64,000 bases of DNA from Verrucomicrobiales bacterium (GCA_031256975.1 JAIRPN010000016.1:303169-367168); one strand, 5' to 3'; counted from the first letter of the stretch, positions 1 through 8,993 are shown. Numbers and translations: made by a program. The notes: a model not told the origin generated them from the letters alone.

Positions 1-253
1 CCACCGTTAGCGTCGCCTCGGAAGAACCCGCCCGGTCGGTCTGGTAAGTGCCGTCATTGCCGAACTCATGAATGATGGCATTGGTAATCATCGGCTGCAG
101 GTATGGCGTAAAGGTCTCGTTCTTGACCATCGGCACCCAGATGTTTTTCACGTTTTTCATGTCCCCGGAAGGGATGTTGCCCAGTTTGTAACCGGCACAG
201 CCGAGCAGCAAAATCGGCAACGCTAACCATGAACTACGCAATAAGGATTTCAT
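1..253 (-). CDS. lptE: LptE-like LPS-assembly lipoprotein (partial, runs off the window start)
   Basis: N-terminal 84 codons of a lipoprotein. The start is an ATG whose bases overlap the stop of the upstream BamD-like gene (ATGA overlap). A short signal segment ends in a lipobox, Leu-Leu-Gly-Cys, at about residues 16-19, and is followed at once by Gly-Tyr-Lys-Leu-Gly. A GY-x-LG stretch after the lipidated Cys is typical of LptE, the outer-membrane lipoprotein that plugs LptD during lipopolysaccharide export. The remainder lies outside the window, so the call rests on the lipobox, this motif and the outer-membrane-assembly neighbour. Confidence 0.6.
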   Translation of the reverse strand, partial: MKSLLRSSWLALPILLLGCAGYKLGNIPSGDMKNVKNIWVPMVKNETFTPYLQPMITNAIIHEFGNDGTYQTDRAGSSEATLTV

Positions 254-1365
254 AAAACGGGTGGAGTATCGGGTCTTTCCTTGCTCACGTCAACCGGTTG
301 TTGCTCGCTGCCGGTGGAACTTGCAGGATTATTTTGCACCGGCGCGGACTGCGATGCGGGCTGGTCCTGACTCAGGGTCGCGGCTTCCGGTTTCTTGAAC
401 ATCGGCGACTGCCCGCTCTGGATGTTCTTGATCTTCTCGATCTGTTCCTTGGCATCCGCCGCCAACTGGGTGTTCGGCCCCTGCTGAATGACGTCATTGA
501 AATAGATTAACGCAGCCTTATAGTTTTTCTGTTTCTCATAGAACAGAGCAATGTTGTAGGATCCCTGCACCCGGCGTGAGCTCAATTCATTGATGTAAAT
601 ATGCGCCTGGTCCGTTTTTTCACTGTTGGGGAAGCGTACCAGGAAATCCTGGAAGGCATCGATGGACTTCTGGGCTGCACTTTGGTCATAATCAGGCTGG
701 CTGGAAGCTTGGTACCAGGCATAGCCGATTTGGTACTGCGCCGCCGGAGCCAAATCACTGCCGGGATATTTATCCAACAATTTATTGTAAGCCGCGATAG
801 CCTCCGACCAGTTCTTCTGGTGCTCACGGGCCAAACCGATTTTAAAATAAGCCTGAGGCGCATACACACCATAAGGAGCATTCTTGATTACCGTGTTGAA
901 AATATCCACGGTCTTGTCCATCGACGGCAATAACGGAATCTTCCAGATTTTCTGCGGTTCACCGCTCAGAAACAGATTGCCGATGGAAAATTCGCGCTCA
1001 ATCGACAAGTCAAAGTACTGGCTGGCCGGATATTTCTCGACCACCTTTTGGTAGGCTTTGTAGGCGTTCCAAAACTCGCCGCGCTTCTCCAGCATGAAAC
1101 CGACCTTGAACTGGGCCTCGCCCGCCGAGGTCGACAGGGGCCAGCGACGCACAATGGTCTGGTAAGCCTGCAAGGCACCCTTGTAATCCTCCTTGGCCTC
1201 CATATTACGGGCCAACTGCAAGGCCGCCTTCGCGTCGCTCGCTGCCAGCGATTCACCACTGCTTTCGTTGGTCCAGCCCTCGCCCGGTCGCCAAACCAAG
1301 GCAGCCGGACTCACGGCAACCAGAGTAAGCCATAGGCAAAGCGCCCCAATGTGGGTTTTATTCAT
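250..1365 (-). CDS. bamD: BamD-like outer-membrane assembly protein (TPR)
   Basis: About 371 residues: a signal peptide (MNKTHIGALCLW...), then tandem tetratricopeptide-type helices with the YfiO/BamD spacing (repeated 'A..AY..ivekYP.S..A..A.f..G' units at about residues 45-280) and a low-complexity Ser/Gln/Pro tail. BamD helps the Bam complex insert beta-barrels into the outer membrane. The ATG at 1365 was chosen over an upstream TTG at 1401 because the signal peptide begins there. No lipobox Cys is visible, unlike canonical BamD, so it may be a soluble periplasmic TPR paralogue. It overlaps the LptE-like gene by 4 bases, which suggests one outer-membrane biogenesis operon. Confidence 0.65.
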   Translation of the reverse strand: MNKTHIGALCLWLTLVAVSPAALVWRPGEGWTNESSGESLAASDAKAALQLARNMEAKEDYKGALQAYQTIVRRWPLSTSAGEAQFKVGFMLEKRGEFWNAYKAYQKVVEKYPASQYFDLSIEREFSIGNLFLSGEPQKIWKIPLLPSMDKTVDIFNTVIKNAPYGVYAPQAYFKIGLAREHQKNWSEAIAAYNKLLDKYPGSDLAPAAQYQIGYAWYQASSQPDYDQSAAQKSIDAFQDFLVRFPNSEKTDQAHIYINELSSRRVQGSYNIALFYEKQKNYKAALIYFNDVIQQGPNTQLAADAKEQIEKIKNIQSGQSPMFKKPEAATLSQDQPASQSAPVQNNPASSTGSEQQPVDVSKERPDTPPVL

Positions 1366-1458
1366 TCTGAAATATGCTAAAGAAGAAGATGTATTGGTCA
1401 AGAATGGGATTTCGCCCTTGGATTTTCACCCGGGGCAACCTAAAACGGAAGGCGACTG

Positions 1459-2283
1459 ATGAAAATAAGGCTGCACAGCTTGATTCCGGCATTAACGGCA
1501 TTTTTCGCCATTAGCGCCGACCTGTTGGCGCAACAGGAGCCGATGAACGAAATCCCGACCGCTCCCGTGGCCGTCGACCACGGCCATACCGGCGCCGCCG
1601 TCGACCCGTCACACCCCATTGCCCTGCAAATCATCTCCCCCCGCAACAACGAAATCATCGACAGCCCCCCCGTCGACATCTTTTTCGACCTGAAAAACTA
1701 CGAATTGTCGGAAAACGGCAACGCCCTGCGCGTGATCATCAACAACCAGCCGCCCCTCACCCTTTATTCCACCACCCGGCCGTTAACCCTCAACAGTATC
1801 CACGACGGCGGTCAGACCATCCGCGCTTTCGTCGTGCGACCCGACGGCACCATGATCCGCGAAGCCGGGATCGCCATCACCCATTTCTTCGTGCGTAAAA
1901 AGGATTTCCAGAACTTCGTTGACCAAAACAAACCCTATCTCACCGTCAATCTTCCCTCCGGCGACAGTTACGATACCGATATCAACGGCCAGCTCTGCGT
2001 CGACGTCCTGCTCAACAACCCCGTCCAAGCCGCCAACTACAAAATTCACTACAGCATGGAAGGTTACGAAGGCTTCCTGAATGGCAAAGAAGTCGCCTAT
2101 TGGCCGAATGTCGCCATCGGCAAACACAAATTGCTGGTTGAATTGCTCGATACCAACGGCAGGCCCGTACTCGGTCCCTTTAACCGTGTCGAACGCTATT
2201 TCGAAATCCGACAGCTGCTTAAGGCTGCGCCCATGCCCGGCGACACCACTCCCGCTCCGGCCACCAGCAGCCAGCCCGACTGA
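1459..2283 (+). CDS. Secreted protein with Ig-like beta domains, function unknown
   Basis: 274 residues with an N-terminal signal peptide ending near Leu-Leu-Ala-Gln. The mature part has two beta-rich stretches resembling bacterial Ig-like domains. The first (about residues 52-145) has the pattern 'I.SPrnneiidsppvdi.f.l.ny' and ends near His-Phe-Phe-Val. The second (about 160-255) has 'pyltv..P.gd.y' and 'G.h.l.v.lld.nG.pv'. A Pro/Thr/Ser tail follows. There are no catalytic motifs. It is divergent from the BamD-like gene. A periplasmic or surface-anchored structural role is only a guess. Confidence 0.6.
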   Translation: MKIRLHSLIPALTAFFAISADLLAQQEPMNEIPTAPVAVDHGHTGAAVDPSHPIALQIISPRNNEIIDSPPVDIFFDLKNYELSENGNALRVIINNQPPLTLYSTTRPLTLNSIHDGGQTIRAFVVRPDGTMIREAGIAITHFFVRKKDFQNFVDQNKPYLTVNLPSGDSYDTDINGQLCVDVLLNNPVQAANYKIHYSMEGYEGFLNGKEVAYWPNVAIGKHKLLVELLDTNGRPVLGPFNRVERYFEIRQLLKAAPMPGDTTPAPATSSQPD

Positions 2284-2286
2284 TCC

Positions 2287-2784
2287 TCAATGGTGCCAGC
2301 CCTGCCAGGCGGCAAAAGCCACAAATCCGAAAACAACTAATATTTTCAATACAAACACCAACAGCGCCAGATAACTCACGGTCAATCCCGCCAGCGCCAG
2401 CCCGGCCCCTTCCTGCTGTCCTGCCGAATTCTTAATCTGCGCCCGCGCCAGATGCCCGCAAATGATCCCCGCGATGGCCCCGATAAATCCGAAAAAACCG
2501 CAGATCAACGCCATTGGCAATGAAACAATCCCCACCACCAGACTCACAATCGCCAACGACGAGGTCTGCGGTATGGCAGGGGGAGCAACAAGCGGCGGCG
2601 GAATTTCGCCATTAGCGGCAATCTCTTGGAGGAAACCCAGCGGCTTCCATTCCGCCAGGCCTTCATGCCAAGCCAGATCAAACTTCGAAATCTCGCCGTT
2701 AGCGAGCTTCTGTTTTATCTCCGCAACAGAAAACGGCCCCAGTTTCTGCCCATTCTTGCCAATGAATATTTGTTCTATGTTCAT
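2287..2784 (-). CDS. GYF_2 + DUF4190 membrane protein
   Basis: 165 residues. The N-terminal 55 residues match the GYF_2 (DUF4339) pattern: 'w.Ig..gqklGPfs..ei...l..GeI...dlaWheGl.eW.pl'. Two hydrophobic blocks in DUF4190 style follow, with the hallmark small-residue helix ending in 'CGHLAraqIk' before a polar link and a second helix. Such proteins are predicted inner-membrane proteins of unknown function. It is translationally coupled to the next upstream gene by a 4-base overlap. Two Ala-Asn-Gly-Glu peptides here are encoded by copies of the over-represented CGCTAA word. Confidence 0.7.
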   Translation of the reverse strand: MNIEQIFIGKNGQKLGPFSVAEIKQKLANGEISKFDLAWHEGLAEWKPLGFLQEIAANGEIPPPLVAPPAIPQTSSLAIVSLVVGIVSLPMALICGFFGFIGAIAGIICGHLARAQIKNSAGQQEGAGLALAGLTVSYLALLVFVLKILVVFGFVAFAAWQGWHH

Positions 2785-3428
2785 TGTTTTCCTGGCTCCA
2801 ACATGTGTTCAAATACAATTTCCTTTTCCACCGCTGCCGAACCATTGACATATCCAATCGCTCTGCCTCTCCTGCCACTAAATCGATCATAAACCAACAT
2901 ACTTAGTCCCGGAGAATCCACAGCCAATCCGTTCACATAAACATAATCAATCTCATCTGGATGCGACGCTAATGGCGAACTCAACACCTTCTTTTCGATC
3001 AACCCCTCCTTCACCAATTCCTCCAAGTTTGGCGGAAATTTTCCATCATGCTTATCGGCATACCCATGGCAGGCTGTCACAATCTGTTGCACATTATGCA
3101 TGGAAGCCACTTCCTTGGCTTGCTCTAACGCCACATTGATTGCGGGAATCGCCAACCCTGCTAACAGTGAAGTAAAAAAGAGTGTCACAAAAGAAACATA
3201 GCCTAACACTAATCCCGCTATCGCTAATCCATTCCCCGTCAACGTCCCGTTGGACTTCTTGATCTTCGACAATGCCAGATGACCGCAAATCACCGCCGGG
3301 ATACCGCTGATGAAAAACAGGCAAAATGGCGACAAAAGCCCCAGAATGAAACTGACAATCGCCAGTCCTGATTTTTTGCTTTGCGGCAATTCGGGAGGAT
3401 TAACGGACAGGGAAGCAACATCGTTCAT
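2781..3428 (-). CDS. DUF4190 membrane protein with pseudopilin-like C-terminal domain
   Basis: 215 residues. Residues about 20-95 hold a DUF4190 pair of helices ('GLAIVSFILG...ICGHLALSKIKkS') and then a third hydrophobic helix running into 'aiPainvaleqAkevasmhnvqqivtAchgYad.hdGkfP..leeL'. That stretch is the pattern of type II secretion or pilin-like C-terminal regions. Here the pilin-like segment is fused to a DUF4190 anchor instead of a cleavable prepilin leader. Function is unknown. It is probably co-transcribed with the downstream GYF_2/DUF4190 gene through a 4-base overlap. Confidence 0.65.
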   Translation of the reverse strand: MNDVASLSVNPPELPQSKKSGLAIVSFILGLLSPFCLFFISGIPAVICGHLALSKIKKSNGTLTGNGLAIAGLVLGYVSFVTLFFTSLLAGLAIPAINVALEQAKEVASMHNVQQIVTACHGYADKHDGKFPPNLEELVKEGLIEKKVLSSPLASHPDEIDYVYVNGLAVDSPGLSMLVYDRFSGRRGRAIGYVNGSAAVEKEIVFEHMLEPGKQ

Positions 3429-3484
3429 GCCGCCAGCATACGAACTTCAACCGCTCTAACAACTCCAAAATCCGGCGCTAACCG

Positions 3485-3820
3485 TCAACCCTTCACTTCG
3501 CCATTAGCGGCCTGCTTTTTATGGTGCGAGAAGTGCAGGTAGATGTTGTACAGCGTGAAGCCACAGGGAAAGGCGTTCATGATGATGCCGACCGAATCGT
3601 TCTTACCCCAGATGAAATAGGACAATGCGCAGGCGCTGCCGACGAAGCTCATGTACCAGAAAATGATCGGCAGCACCGGTTTCCTGGCGAAATAGGAAAT
3701 CAGCGCCTGCACCGCCCAGCGGCCTCCGAACATCAAGGCACCGATCCAGCCAATGACTTTCCACGGCGTGAACTCGATGATGTGGTGAAAAAACTGGATG
3801 GTAAACAAAGTGTTATTCAT
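3485..3820 (-). CDS. LAB_N (lipid-A-disaccharide synthase N-terminal-like) membrane protein
   Basis: 111 residues with three hydrophobic helices and the LAB_N pattern 'W...GwiGalmFggRwavQal.S' followed by 'P..FWymS..Gs..lLsYfiw..dsvgI..nafp...YiyN'-type spacing. LAB_N proteins are small membrane proteins commonly found beside ArnC-like glycosyltransferases in lipid A or lipid-linked sugar modification clusters. That is the context here: the gene overlaps the upstream ArnC-like gene by 8 bases. It is the last gene of the PAP2-ArnT-ArnC-LAB_N run. Confidence 0.8.
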   Translation of the reverse strand: MNNTLFTIQFFHHIIEFTPWKVIGWIGALMFGGRWAVQALISYFARKPVLPIIFWYMSFVGSACALSYFIWGKNDSVGIIMNAFPCGFTLYNIYLHFSHHKKQAANGEVKG

Positions 3821-4502
3821 GACGATAAGGATCTTTCTTCCAGAGGATTTGACGTTTGATGTACCAACCGACGCCGATCAGGTCGTAAATCCCGCGCAAG
3901 GCACGACCGCCGATCGTATACTTGGAAACCCCGAACTGGCGCGGGCGGTGGTTCACCGGGATTTCATAAATCTTCTTTCCGGCCGAGCCAAGCAGCGCCG
4001 CAATGTAACGGTGCAGGCCGTTGAACGGGATCAAATGCTTCACACACTCGCGCTTCATCGCCTTCAGCGAACAGCCGGTGTCACGAATTGGGTCCGGCAA
4101 CACGGCACGGCGGCAGCCATTGCCGATTTTCGACGCTAACCGCCGCGCGAAATTGTCCTGCCGCTTGGCACGATAACCGCAAACCAAATCGTATTCGCCG
4201 ATTTTCTCCAACAGCTTGCCGATGTCGTGCGGATCGTTTTGCCCGTCGCCGTCCAGCATCACGCAGACCTCGCCATTGGCGGCTTGCAGTCCGTAGTACA
4301 TCGCGGCGCTTTGTCCCAAATTCTTGCCGTTGCCAAGGTAACGCACGCCGCTAATGGCGCGGATTTTTTCCGCCGTGGCGTCGCTGCTGCCGTCGTCCAC
4401 CGCGATAATCTCGGCATCCGGCTGGCATTCGCGGATTTCACGCAACAACGCCTCGACGTTTTCTTCCTCGTTGTAAAAGGGGATGATGATGGAAACTTTC
4501 AT
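3813..4502 (-). CDS. ArnC-like GT2 glycosyltransferase (polyprenyl-phosphate sugar transferase)
   Basis: 229 residues, a GT-A fold family 2 transferase of the dolichol-phosphate-mannose/ArnC branch. Visible motifs are 'SIIIPFYNEE' at the N-terminus, 'AVDDGSSD' (35-41), 'DGDGQNDP' (84-91) for metal and nucleotide-sugar binding, and the 'RDTGCSLKAMKR' acceptor-site motif near 140. It lacks the C-terminal transmembrane pair found in many ArnC proteins. The partner may be the LAB_N protein downstream. The predicted reaction is transfer of a sugar from a nucleotide donor to undecaprenyl phosphate at the inner leaflet, supplying the ArnT-like enzyme. The donor sugar cannot be told from sequence. 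Confidence 0.82.
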   Translation of the reverse strand: MKVSIIIPFYNEEENVEALLREIRECQPDAEIIAVDDGSSDATAEKIRAISGVRYLGNGKNLGQSAAMYYGLQAANGEVCVMLDGDGQNDPHDIGKLLEKIGEYDLVCGYRAKRQDNFARRLASKIGNGCRRAVLPDPIRDTGCSLKAMKRECVKHLIPFNGLHRYIAALLGSAGKKIYEIPVNHRPRQFGVSKYTIGGRALRGIYDLIGVGWYIKRQILWKKDPYRHE

Positions 4503-6082
4503 TGCTCTGCTTCGTGATTGGGCGGCGCCTCGCCATTAGCGTCCTCGCCGTCGTAACCGCCGAACTGGCGGCACAGGTAAAAGGCGAATTTCTTGACATT
4601 GCGCCCGCGATCAGTGGTGTAGGCCACCTTGAGCAACTCCACCTTGCGGAACTCGCGCTTGAGCTGGCCGGGAACATCCTCGTTCGGATTCTGCGTCACG
4701 TAAATCGCCGACTCGTTGGAAAAACCGTCGCCGTAATTCGACCAGAAGGAATACTGGTTCTTGATGCCTTCCGCGTTGACGATGTAAGTCTGCGGGCGCA
4801 ACGGGTGATAGAACGATACCAGGCTGGCGGTGCCGTAATCGCTGGCTATAATGAACGACGCACCGTGTTCCTTTTGCAAATCGTAAACCTGTTGTCCCAA
4901 ACTCGCCCAGCCGCGCACACGGTCCATCGGGTCCTTCTTCAACAAAGGAGTCGGCATCCACGCGCCAAGTTGCAGCACCGTGGTCATGAACAGCGCCACC
5001 ACCACGCCGCTAATGGCGAATAAGCGCAACAGGATGCTTTTACGAATCCATTTGCGCCAGACAAACACCGCGAGGATGAACCCGCTGAAATAACATTGCA
5101 CCACCCAGTTGGCCTCGGCCGACTTGTTCAAACTCAGGAAGGCATAAAACAAGAACAACGGCCAGAACAGCGACACCAGAAAATGCAGCCGCGGGTCGGG
5201 CTTCTCGGTGTACAACAAACGCCAGATTCCGGCAATCGCCGCGCTGAAAATGCCGATGAAAAACAGCGGCGAATAAGCGATGCATTGGCCGGTGAAAAAG
5301 TTGCTGATTTCCTTGAACGAAAAATGCCATTTGCTGTCGAGCGAACCGCGATGCCACAAATGTTGCACGGTGATCCAGTCGTTCTGCTGGTTCCAGATCA
5401 CCACCGGCGCCATGCACAGGATGGCGGTTAGCGTCATCAGCCAGAAATTTTTTCCACCCAGCAATTTGCGATAATGCGGAGAGGTGGCGCAAAACAACAG
5501 GAAGCACAGCAATTGCACCACATTGGTATATTTGGCCAGCATACCCAAACCGACGCACATGCCCGCTAACAGCCAAAACGCCATACCTTGCTCGTCCTTA
5601 GCCCGCCAAAACGCCAGTGCCGCCGCCGCCCAGAAAAACATGCTGATCGGGTCGATGGTCATCAGGATACTGCCGATGGCGAACAGCGGAGTAATCACCG
5701 CTAACAGCAAGGCAAAAAAGCCCACCTGTCCGTCAAACAACTTGCGACCCAGCCGGTACAGGCAATAACCCGTGCCAGCCGATAAAGCCACCGTGAAAAA
5801 GCGGATGCCGAACACCGAGTCGCCAAACAAATGCGTCCCCAGCCAGATCACGCAGGCGACGCCGGGCCCCTTGCTGAAATAACTCCAATCCAAATGCTTG
5901 GACCACAGGAAATAATAGGATTCGTCGGCGATCAGCTCCAACTGCGTCACATACCACAGCCGGTACAACGCCACCAACGCGATCACCGTTAGCGCCGCCC
6001 GGTGCCAGGGCAGCGACCAGCCGCCCGGCAGCCGCAATTCAGCGGGAGCGTCCTGTTTCGAGTAATGCGGGATGCTTGTCAT
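4499..6082 (-). CDS. ArnT-like polytopic glycosyltransferase (PMT_2/GT39-GT83 type)
   Basis: About 527 residues with roughly ten or more hydrophobic helices. The first periplasmic loop carries 'ELIADESYYFLW' (around residues 49-60), the acidic 'DE' motif of ArnT/protein mannosyltransferases, followed by 'SYFSKGPG'. ArnT-type enzymes move an aminosugar or other sugar from undecaprenyl phosphate to lipid A on the periplasmic side. Start chosen at the ATG at 6082. It overlaps the 3' end of the PAP2 gene by 44 bases, and its own stop overlaps the ArnC-like start by 4 bases, which implies tight coupling. Confidence 0.8.
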   Translation of the reverse strand: MTSIPHYSKQDAPAELRLPGGWSLPWHRAALTVIALVALYRLWYVTQLELIADESYYFLWSKHLDWSYFSKGPGVACVIWLGTHLFGDSVFGIRFFTVALSAGTGYCLYRLGRKLFDGQVGFFALLLAVITPLFAIGSILMTIDPISMFFWAAAALAFWRAKDEQGMAFWLLAGMCVGLGMLAKYTNVVQLLCFLLFCATSPHYRKLLGGKNFWLMTLTAILCMAPVVIWNQQNDWITVQHLWHRGSLDSKWHFSFKEISNFFTGQCIAYSPLFFIGIFSAAIAGIWRLLYTEKPDPRLHFLVSLFWPLFLFYAFLSLNKSAEANWVVQCYFSGFILAVFVWRKWIRKSILLRLFAISGVVVALFMTTVLQLGAWMPTPLLKKDPMDRVRGWASLGQQVYDLQKEHGASFIIASDYGTASLVSFYHPLRPQTYIVNAEGIKNQYSFWSNYGDGFSNESAIYVTQNPNEDVPGQLKREFRKVELLKVAYTTDRGRNVKKFAFYLCRQFGGYDGEDANGEAPPNHEAEQ

Positions 6083-6710
6083 ATAACTTGGGCGCCAGGC
6101 GCCGACCATAGTTCTGCCAGACTCTATCGGCTATGCAACACATTAGCAACGTGTAAGCCGCGCCCAGCAAAAATCCGGCCAGCGTGTCCGTCGGGAAATG
6201 ATCGCCGGTGTACACCCGTGAAATCATCATCAGCACAGGCCAGAACAACAGCCACCACCAGCGCCGCCAGCCATAAATAAATAGAAACACCAACACCAGC
6301 GTCACATTGTTCGCAACATGCGAGGAGGGCATGCTGTTGGATTTTCCCTTATTATTGGAAACAATTTTCACTTCCGCGCCGGACGGATGCCAGCTCACCC
6401 GCCGCACCTCTTCCAACGCCTGATAAGGTCGCGAGCGTGCGACGGCGTGTTTCACCGAATTGGTGATTAGCGGGTCACCGACCGCCACGCATAACAGCGC
6501 CAGCAGCACAAACACCCGCCCCTTGAAGCCACCCCGCAACAAAAAACCCAGCGCCAACGCCAACAACGGCCATTTCATCACCCCGGCATTGCTGATCAAC
6601 GGCATGAACCAGTCGAACACCGGATTAACCCAATGCGTGTTGATTTCACGAAACAGCCACAAATCCCCTGTTGCAATCCAATCCATCACAAGCCCTTCAT
6701 CATTCAACAT
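6039..6710 (-). CDS. PAP2-family membrane phosphatase (LpxE/LpxF-like)
   Basis: 223 residues, six predicted helices, with all three phosphatase signature segments: 'KHAVARSRP' (87-95), 'PSSH' (128-131) and 'SRVYTGDHFPTD' (164-175). These supply the catalytic His residues and the phosphate-binding Arg/Lys. PAP2 phosphatases of this size act on undecaprenyl pyrophosphate or on lipid A 1- or 4'-phosphates. First position in an operon with ArnT-like and ArnC-like genes favours lipid A remodelling, but undecaprenyl-phosphate recycling would also fit. Confidence 0.8.
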   Translation of the reverse strand: MLNDEGLVMDWIATGDLWLFREINTHWVNPVFDWFMPLISNAGVMKWPLLALALGFLLRGGFKGRVFVLLALLCVAVGDPLITNSVKHAVARSRPYQALEEVRRVSWHPSGAEVKIVSNNKGKSNSMPSSHVANNVTLVLVFLFIYGWRRWWWLLFWPVLMMISRVYTGDHFPTDTLAGFLLGAAYTLLMCCIADRVWQNYGRRLAPKLYDKHPALLETGRSR

Positions 6711-6764
6711 TTCCGCCCCAATGTCACCTTGATTTCAAGCGTCGCTCCGCTAGCCTGTTGCTCC

Positions 6765-7496
6765 ATGCGCACCATCCATCTCCTGCTGCTCGCCATCTGC
6801 CTGCTGGCCGCTGGCGCTTACGCGGACCCCGACACCACCAAGAAAATTCCCGACCCCGAGACCCTGCAAAACCGCATGTGGCAATCCGGCCGCCTGCAGG
6901 ATTTCCGGCTGGACGGCTTCCTGCACATCACCACCGCCAAGGGCAAGGATATCTACCACGCCGTCACCATGCGCACCCGCGACCGCATGATGGTGTTTGA
7001 GTTCAACGACAATTCCCTGCAAATCCGCGTCATCTTCATGCCCAACGGCAGCATCATCCAGAACCGCAAGGGCGCCAACAGCGACTGGGAACTGGTCACC
7101 GGCAAGGACCGTCTCGCCAAAATCCTCGATTCCGACATCGCCTACGAGGACCTTGGCCTGGACTTCTTCCGCTGGAGCACCGTCAAACCGGTCGGCATGG
7201 ACAGCATCCTCACCCTGCCCGCCTGGTGCTATGAAAGCACCCCGCCGATTGTCAGCAATTACGCCAAGATCCGTTTTTGGGTCAGCAGCGAATATCTCGC
7301 CGTACTGCGCGCCGACGCCTACAACGCCAACAACGAGATCATCAAGCGCGTCGAGGTCAACGGCGTGATGAAAATCGAGGACGCCTACACCATCAAGGAA
7401 ATGATGGTCTCCACCATGATTCCCGGGCGCGACCTGTCGCAAAGCCGCACTTACATCGAATTGCGCAAGGGACAAAAAGGCGCCTCCGGTTTATAA
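6765..7496 (+). CDS. LolA-like outer-membrane lipoprotein-sorting protein
   Basis: 243 residues from the ATG that begins a clear signal peptide (MRTIHLLLLAICLLAAGAYA). The mature protein is beta-rich with the LolA-like pattern 'v.mrtr.rmmvFefnd..l.irvif.pngs..q..kg', then 'sDiaYEDLgldFfrW' near residue 135 and 'yakirfWVsseylavlradaYna..e.ikrvev.g' near 190. Members of this LolA/LolB-like superfamily are periplasmic lipid or lipoprotein carriers. The reading frame is open upstream to 6633, but no signal peptide would result from the earlier start. It is divergent from the lipid A modification operon. Confidence 0.7.
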   Translation: MRTIHLLLLAICLLAAGAYADPDTTKKIPDPETLQNRMWQSGRLQDFRLDGFLHITTAKGKDIYHAVTMRTRDRMMVFEFNDNSLQIRVIFMPNGSIIQNRKGANSDWELVTGKDRLAKILDSDIAYEDLGLDFFRWSTVKPVGMDSILTLPAWCYESTPPIVSNYAKIRFWVSSEYLAVLRADAYNANNEIIKRVEVNGVMKIEDAYTIKEMMVSTMIPGRDLSQSRTYIELRKGQKGASGL

Positions 7497-7545
7497 AACG
7501 AAACAAAACGTTGAACGACAGCGCGCTTGGCTTTAGTCTGCCAGG

Positions 7546-8262
7546 ATGTCTGCAGCCGAGCCCTTACGACTGAAATTTGACCTGCACTGTCATTCGCGCT
7601 TTTCCGCCGACGGCATCTCGGAACCGGAAGCCATGATCGCCCGCGCCAGGGAACTTGGCCTGAGCGGGTTCGCCATCACCGACCACAATACCTGCGAATG
7701 CGTCGATTACTTCCTCGAAAAAGGCCTGATGAACGCCAACGGCGAGCCGGTTGACGGTTTCCTCATCATCCCCGGGCAGGAAATTTCCACCTCCGACGGC
7801 CATCTGCTGGCCCTGGGCGCGCACTTGCCGAATCTCAAGGGCATCTCCCCCGCCGAGGCGGTGAAACTGATCCACCAGCAAGGCGGCATCGCCATTCCGG
7901 CCCATCCCTTCGATTACTTCCGTTCCGGCATCCGCCAACCGATTCTCGACACATTAACCGACATCGACGCCCTGGAAGTTTTCAACGCCGCCACCACCTG
8001 GAAAAGTTGCAACCAAAAAGCCCAGGCCTATGCCGCTAACCGCCAACTCCCCATGACCGCCGGCAGCGACGCGCACCATCATCAGGCGGTCGGGCGCGCC
8101 TACACCATCCTGCAACCCGAACAGTTCAACCTTGCCTCGGTATTAGCGTCAATCAAACGCCCGGTCGGGCGCGAGGAACGTTACATCACCAAGAAAGACG
8201 CCTTCCTGAAAACCTGGAACCTGTTGCTGATGAAAATCAAGCGCGGCGGTGGCAGAGTTTGA
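7546..8262 (+). CDS. PHP-domain metal-dependent phosphoesterase
   Basis: 238 residues with the PHP motifs in order: 'FDLHCHSRFSADG' (11-23, metal ligands His14 and His16), 'GFAITDHNT' near 45, 'IPGQEIST' near 75, 'AIPAHPFD' near 115 and 'GSDAHHH' near 170. These match stand-alone PHP phosphoesterases of the YciV/RnaA-like type, which hydrolyse nucleotide or oligonucleotide phosphates. The substrate is not predictable. The start is ATG at 7546 preceded by AGG. It lies 22 bases upstream of the rhomboid gene, in the same orientation. Confidence 0.82.
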   Translation: MSAAEPLRLKFDLHCHSRFSADGISEPEAMIARARELGLSGFAITDHNTCECVDYFLEKGLMNANGEPVDGFLIIPGQEISTSDGHLLALGAHLPNLKGISPAEAVKLIHQQGGIAIPAHPFDYFRSGIRQPILDTLTDIDALEVFNAATTWKSCNQKAQAYAANRQLPMTAGSDAHHHQAVGRAYTILQPEQFNLASVLASIKRPVGREERYITKKDAFLKTWNLLLMKIKRGGGRV

Positions 8263-8284
8263 ACAACCATGATTTATTAACCGC

Positions 8285-8950
8285 ATGAGATCCGGCCCCG
8301 CCACCCGAATTATCATCATCCTCAACTGCCTGGTTGTCGCCATTAGCGTGATCCTGCCGCTGGCGCGCTTGCCTGATTACGTGCACGAATGGATGCCGCT
8401 GCAGGTCGACTCGCTGTTGGCGGGTGCCTGGTGGGAATTCTTCACCACCATGTGGGTGCACGCGCCGTTCTACGGCTGGGGCGTGCTGCACATCGCGTTC
8501 AACATGATTACCCTCTCGATGTTCGGTCGATTCATCGAACAGGAAATTGGCATTCGCCGTTACCTCGCCCTGTACTTCATCTCCGGTTTTGTCGCCAGCC
8601 TGTGCTTCATCGCCGAAGCCTTGGTCCGCGCCCATTTCCTTGGCGACAGCCAGATGCTCGAGGTTAGCGTGATGGGAGCCAGCGGCGCGGTTAGCGGCGT
8701 GCTCGGCGCCTTCGCGGTGTTCTCGCCGCGCACGCCGTTGTATGTGATGCTGATTCCGATTCCGATCAAGGCGCGCACCGCCATCTGGGGCTTCATCATC
8801 GTTAGCGCCGTGCTGATGTTCACCTCATCAGCGGAGGTCATCGCCCATTCCGCACACATCGGCGGCGCGTTGACCGGCCTGCTGTTCGCCTGGCTGCTCA
8901 AGCGCCGTTATGCCGCCAACAACGAACCACCGCCGCTGCCATTGCCTTAA
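8285..8950 (+). CDS. Rhomboid-family intramembrane serine protease
   Basis: 221 residues with six predicted helices. The catalytic elements are all present: 'HIAFNM' in helix 2 (Asn73 in the oxyanion region), 'GASGAVSG' with nucleophile Ser133 in helix 4, and 'AHIGGALTG' with catalytic His191 in helix 6. An amphipathic 'F...W.H..' loop follows the first helix, as in GlpG. It should cleave transmembrane substrates in the inner membrane. The C-terminal tail is short and proline-rich. Confidence 0.88.
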   Translation: MRSGPATRIIIILNCLVVAISVILPLARLPDYVHEWMPLQVDSLLAGAWWEFFTTMWVHAPFYGWGVLHIAFNMITLSMFGRFIEQEIGIRRYLALYFISGFVASLCFIAEALVRAHFLGDSQMLEVSVMGASGAVSGVLGAFAVFSPRTPLYVMLIPIPIKARTAIWGFIIVSAVLMFTSSAEVIAHSAHIGGALTGLLFAWLLKRRYAANNEPPPLPLP

Positions 8951-8993
8951 AATTTTCCGTGTATTCCACTGTTTCCATGGTTAAAAATAGGTG

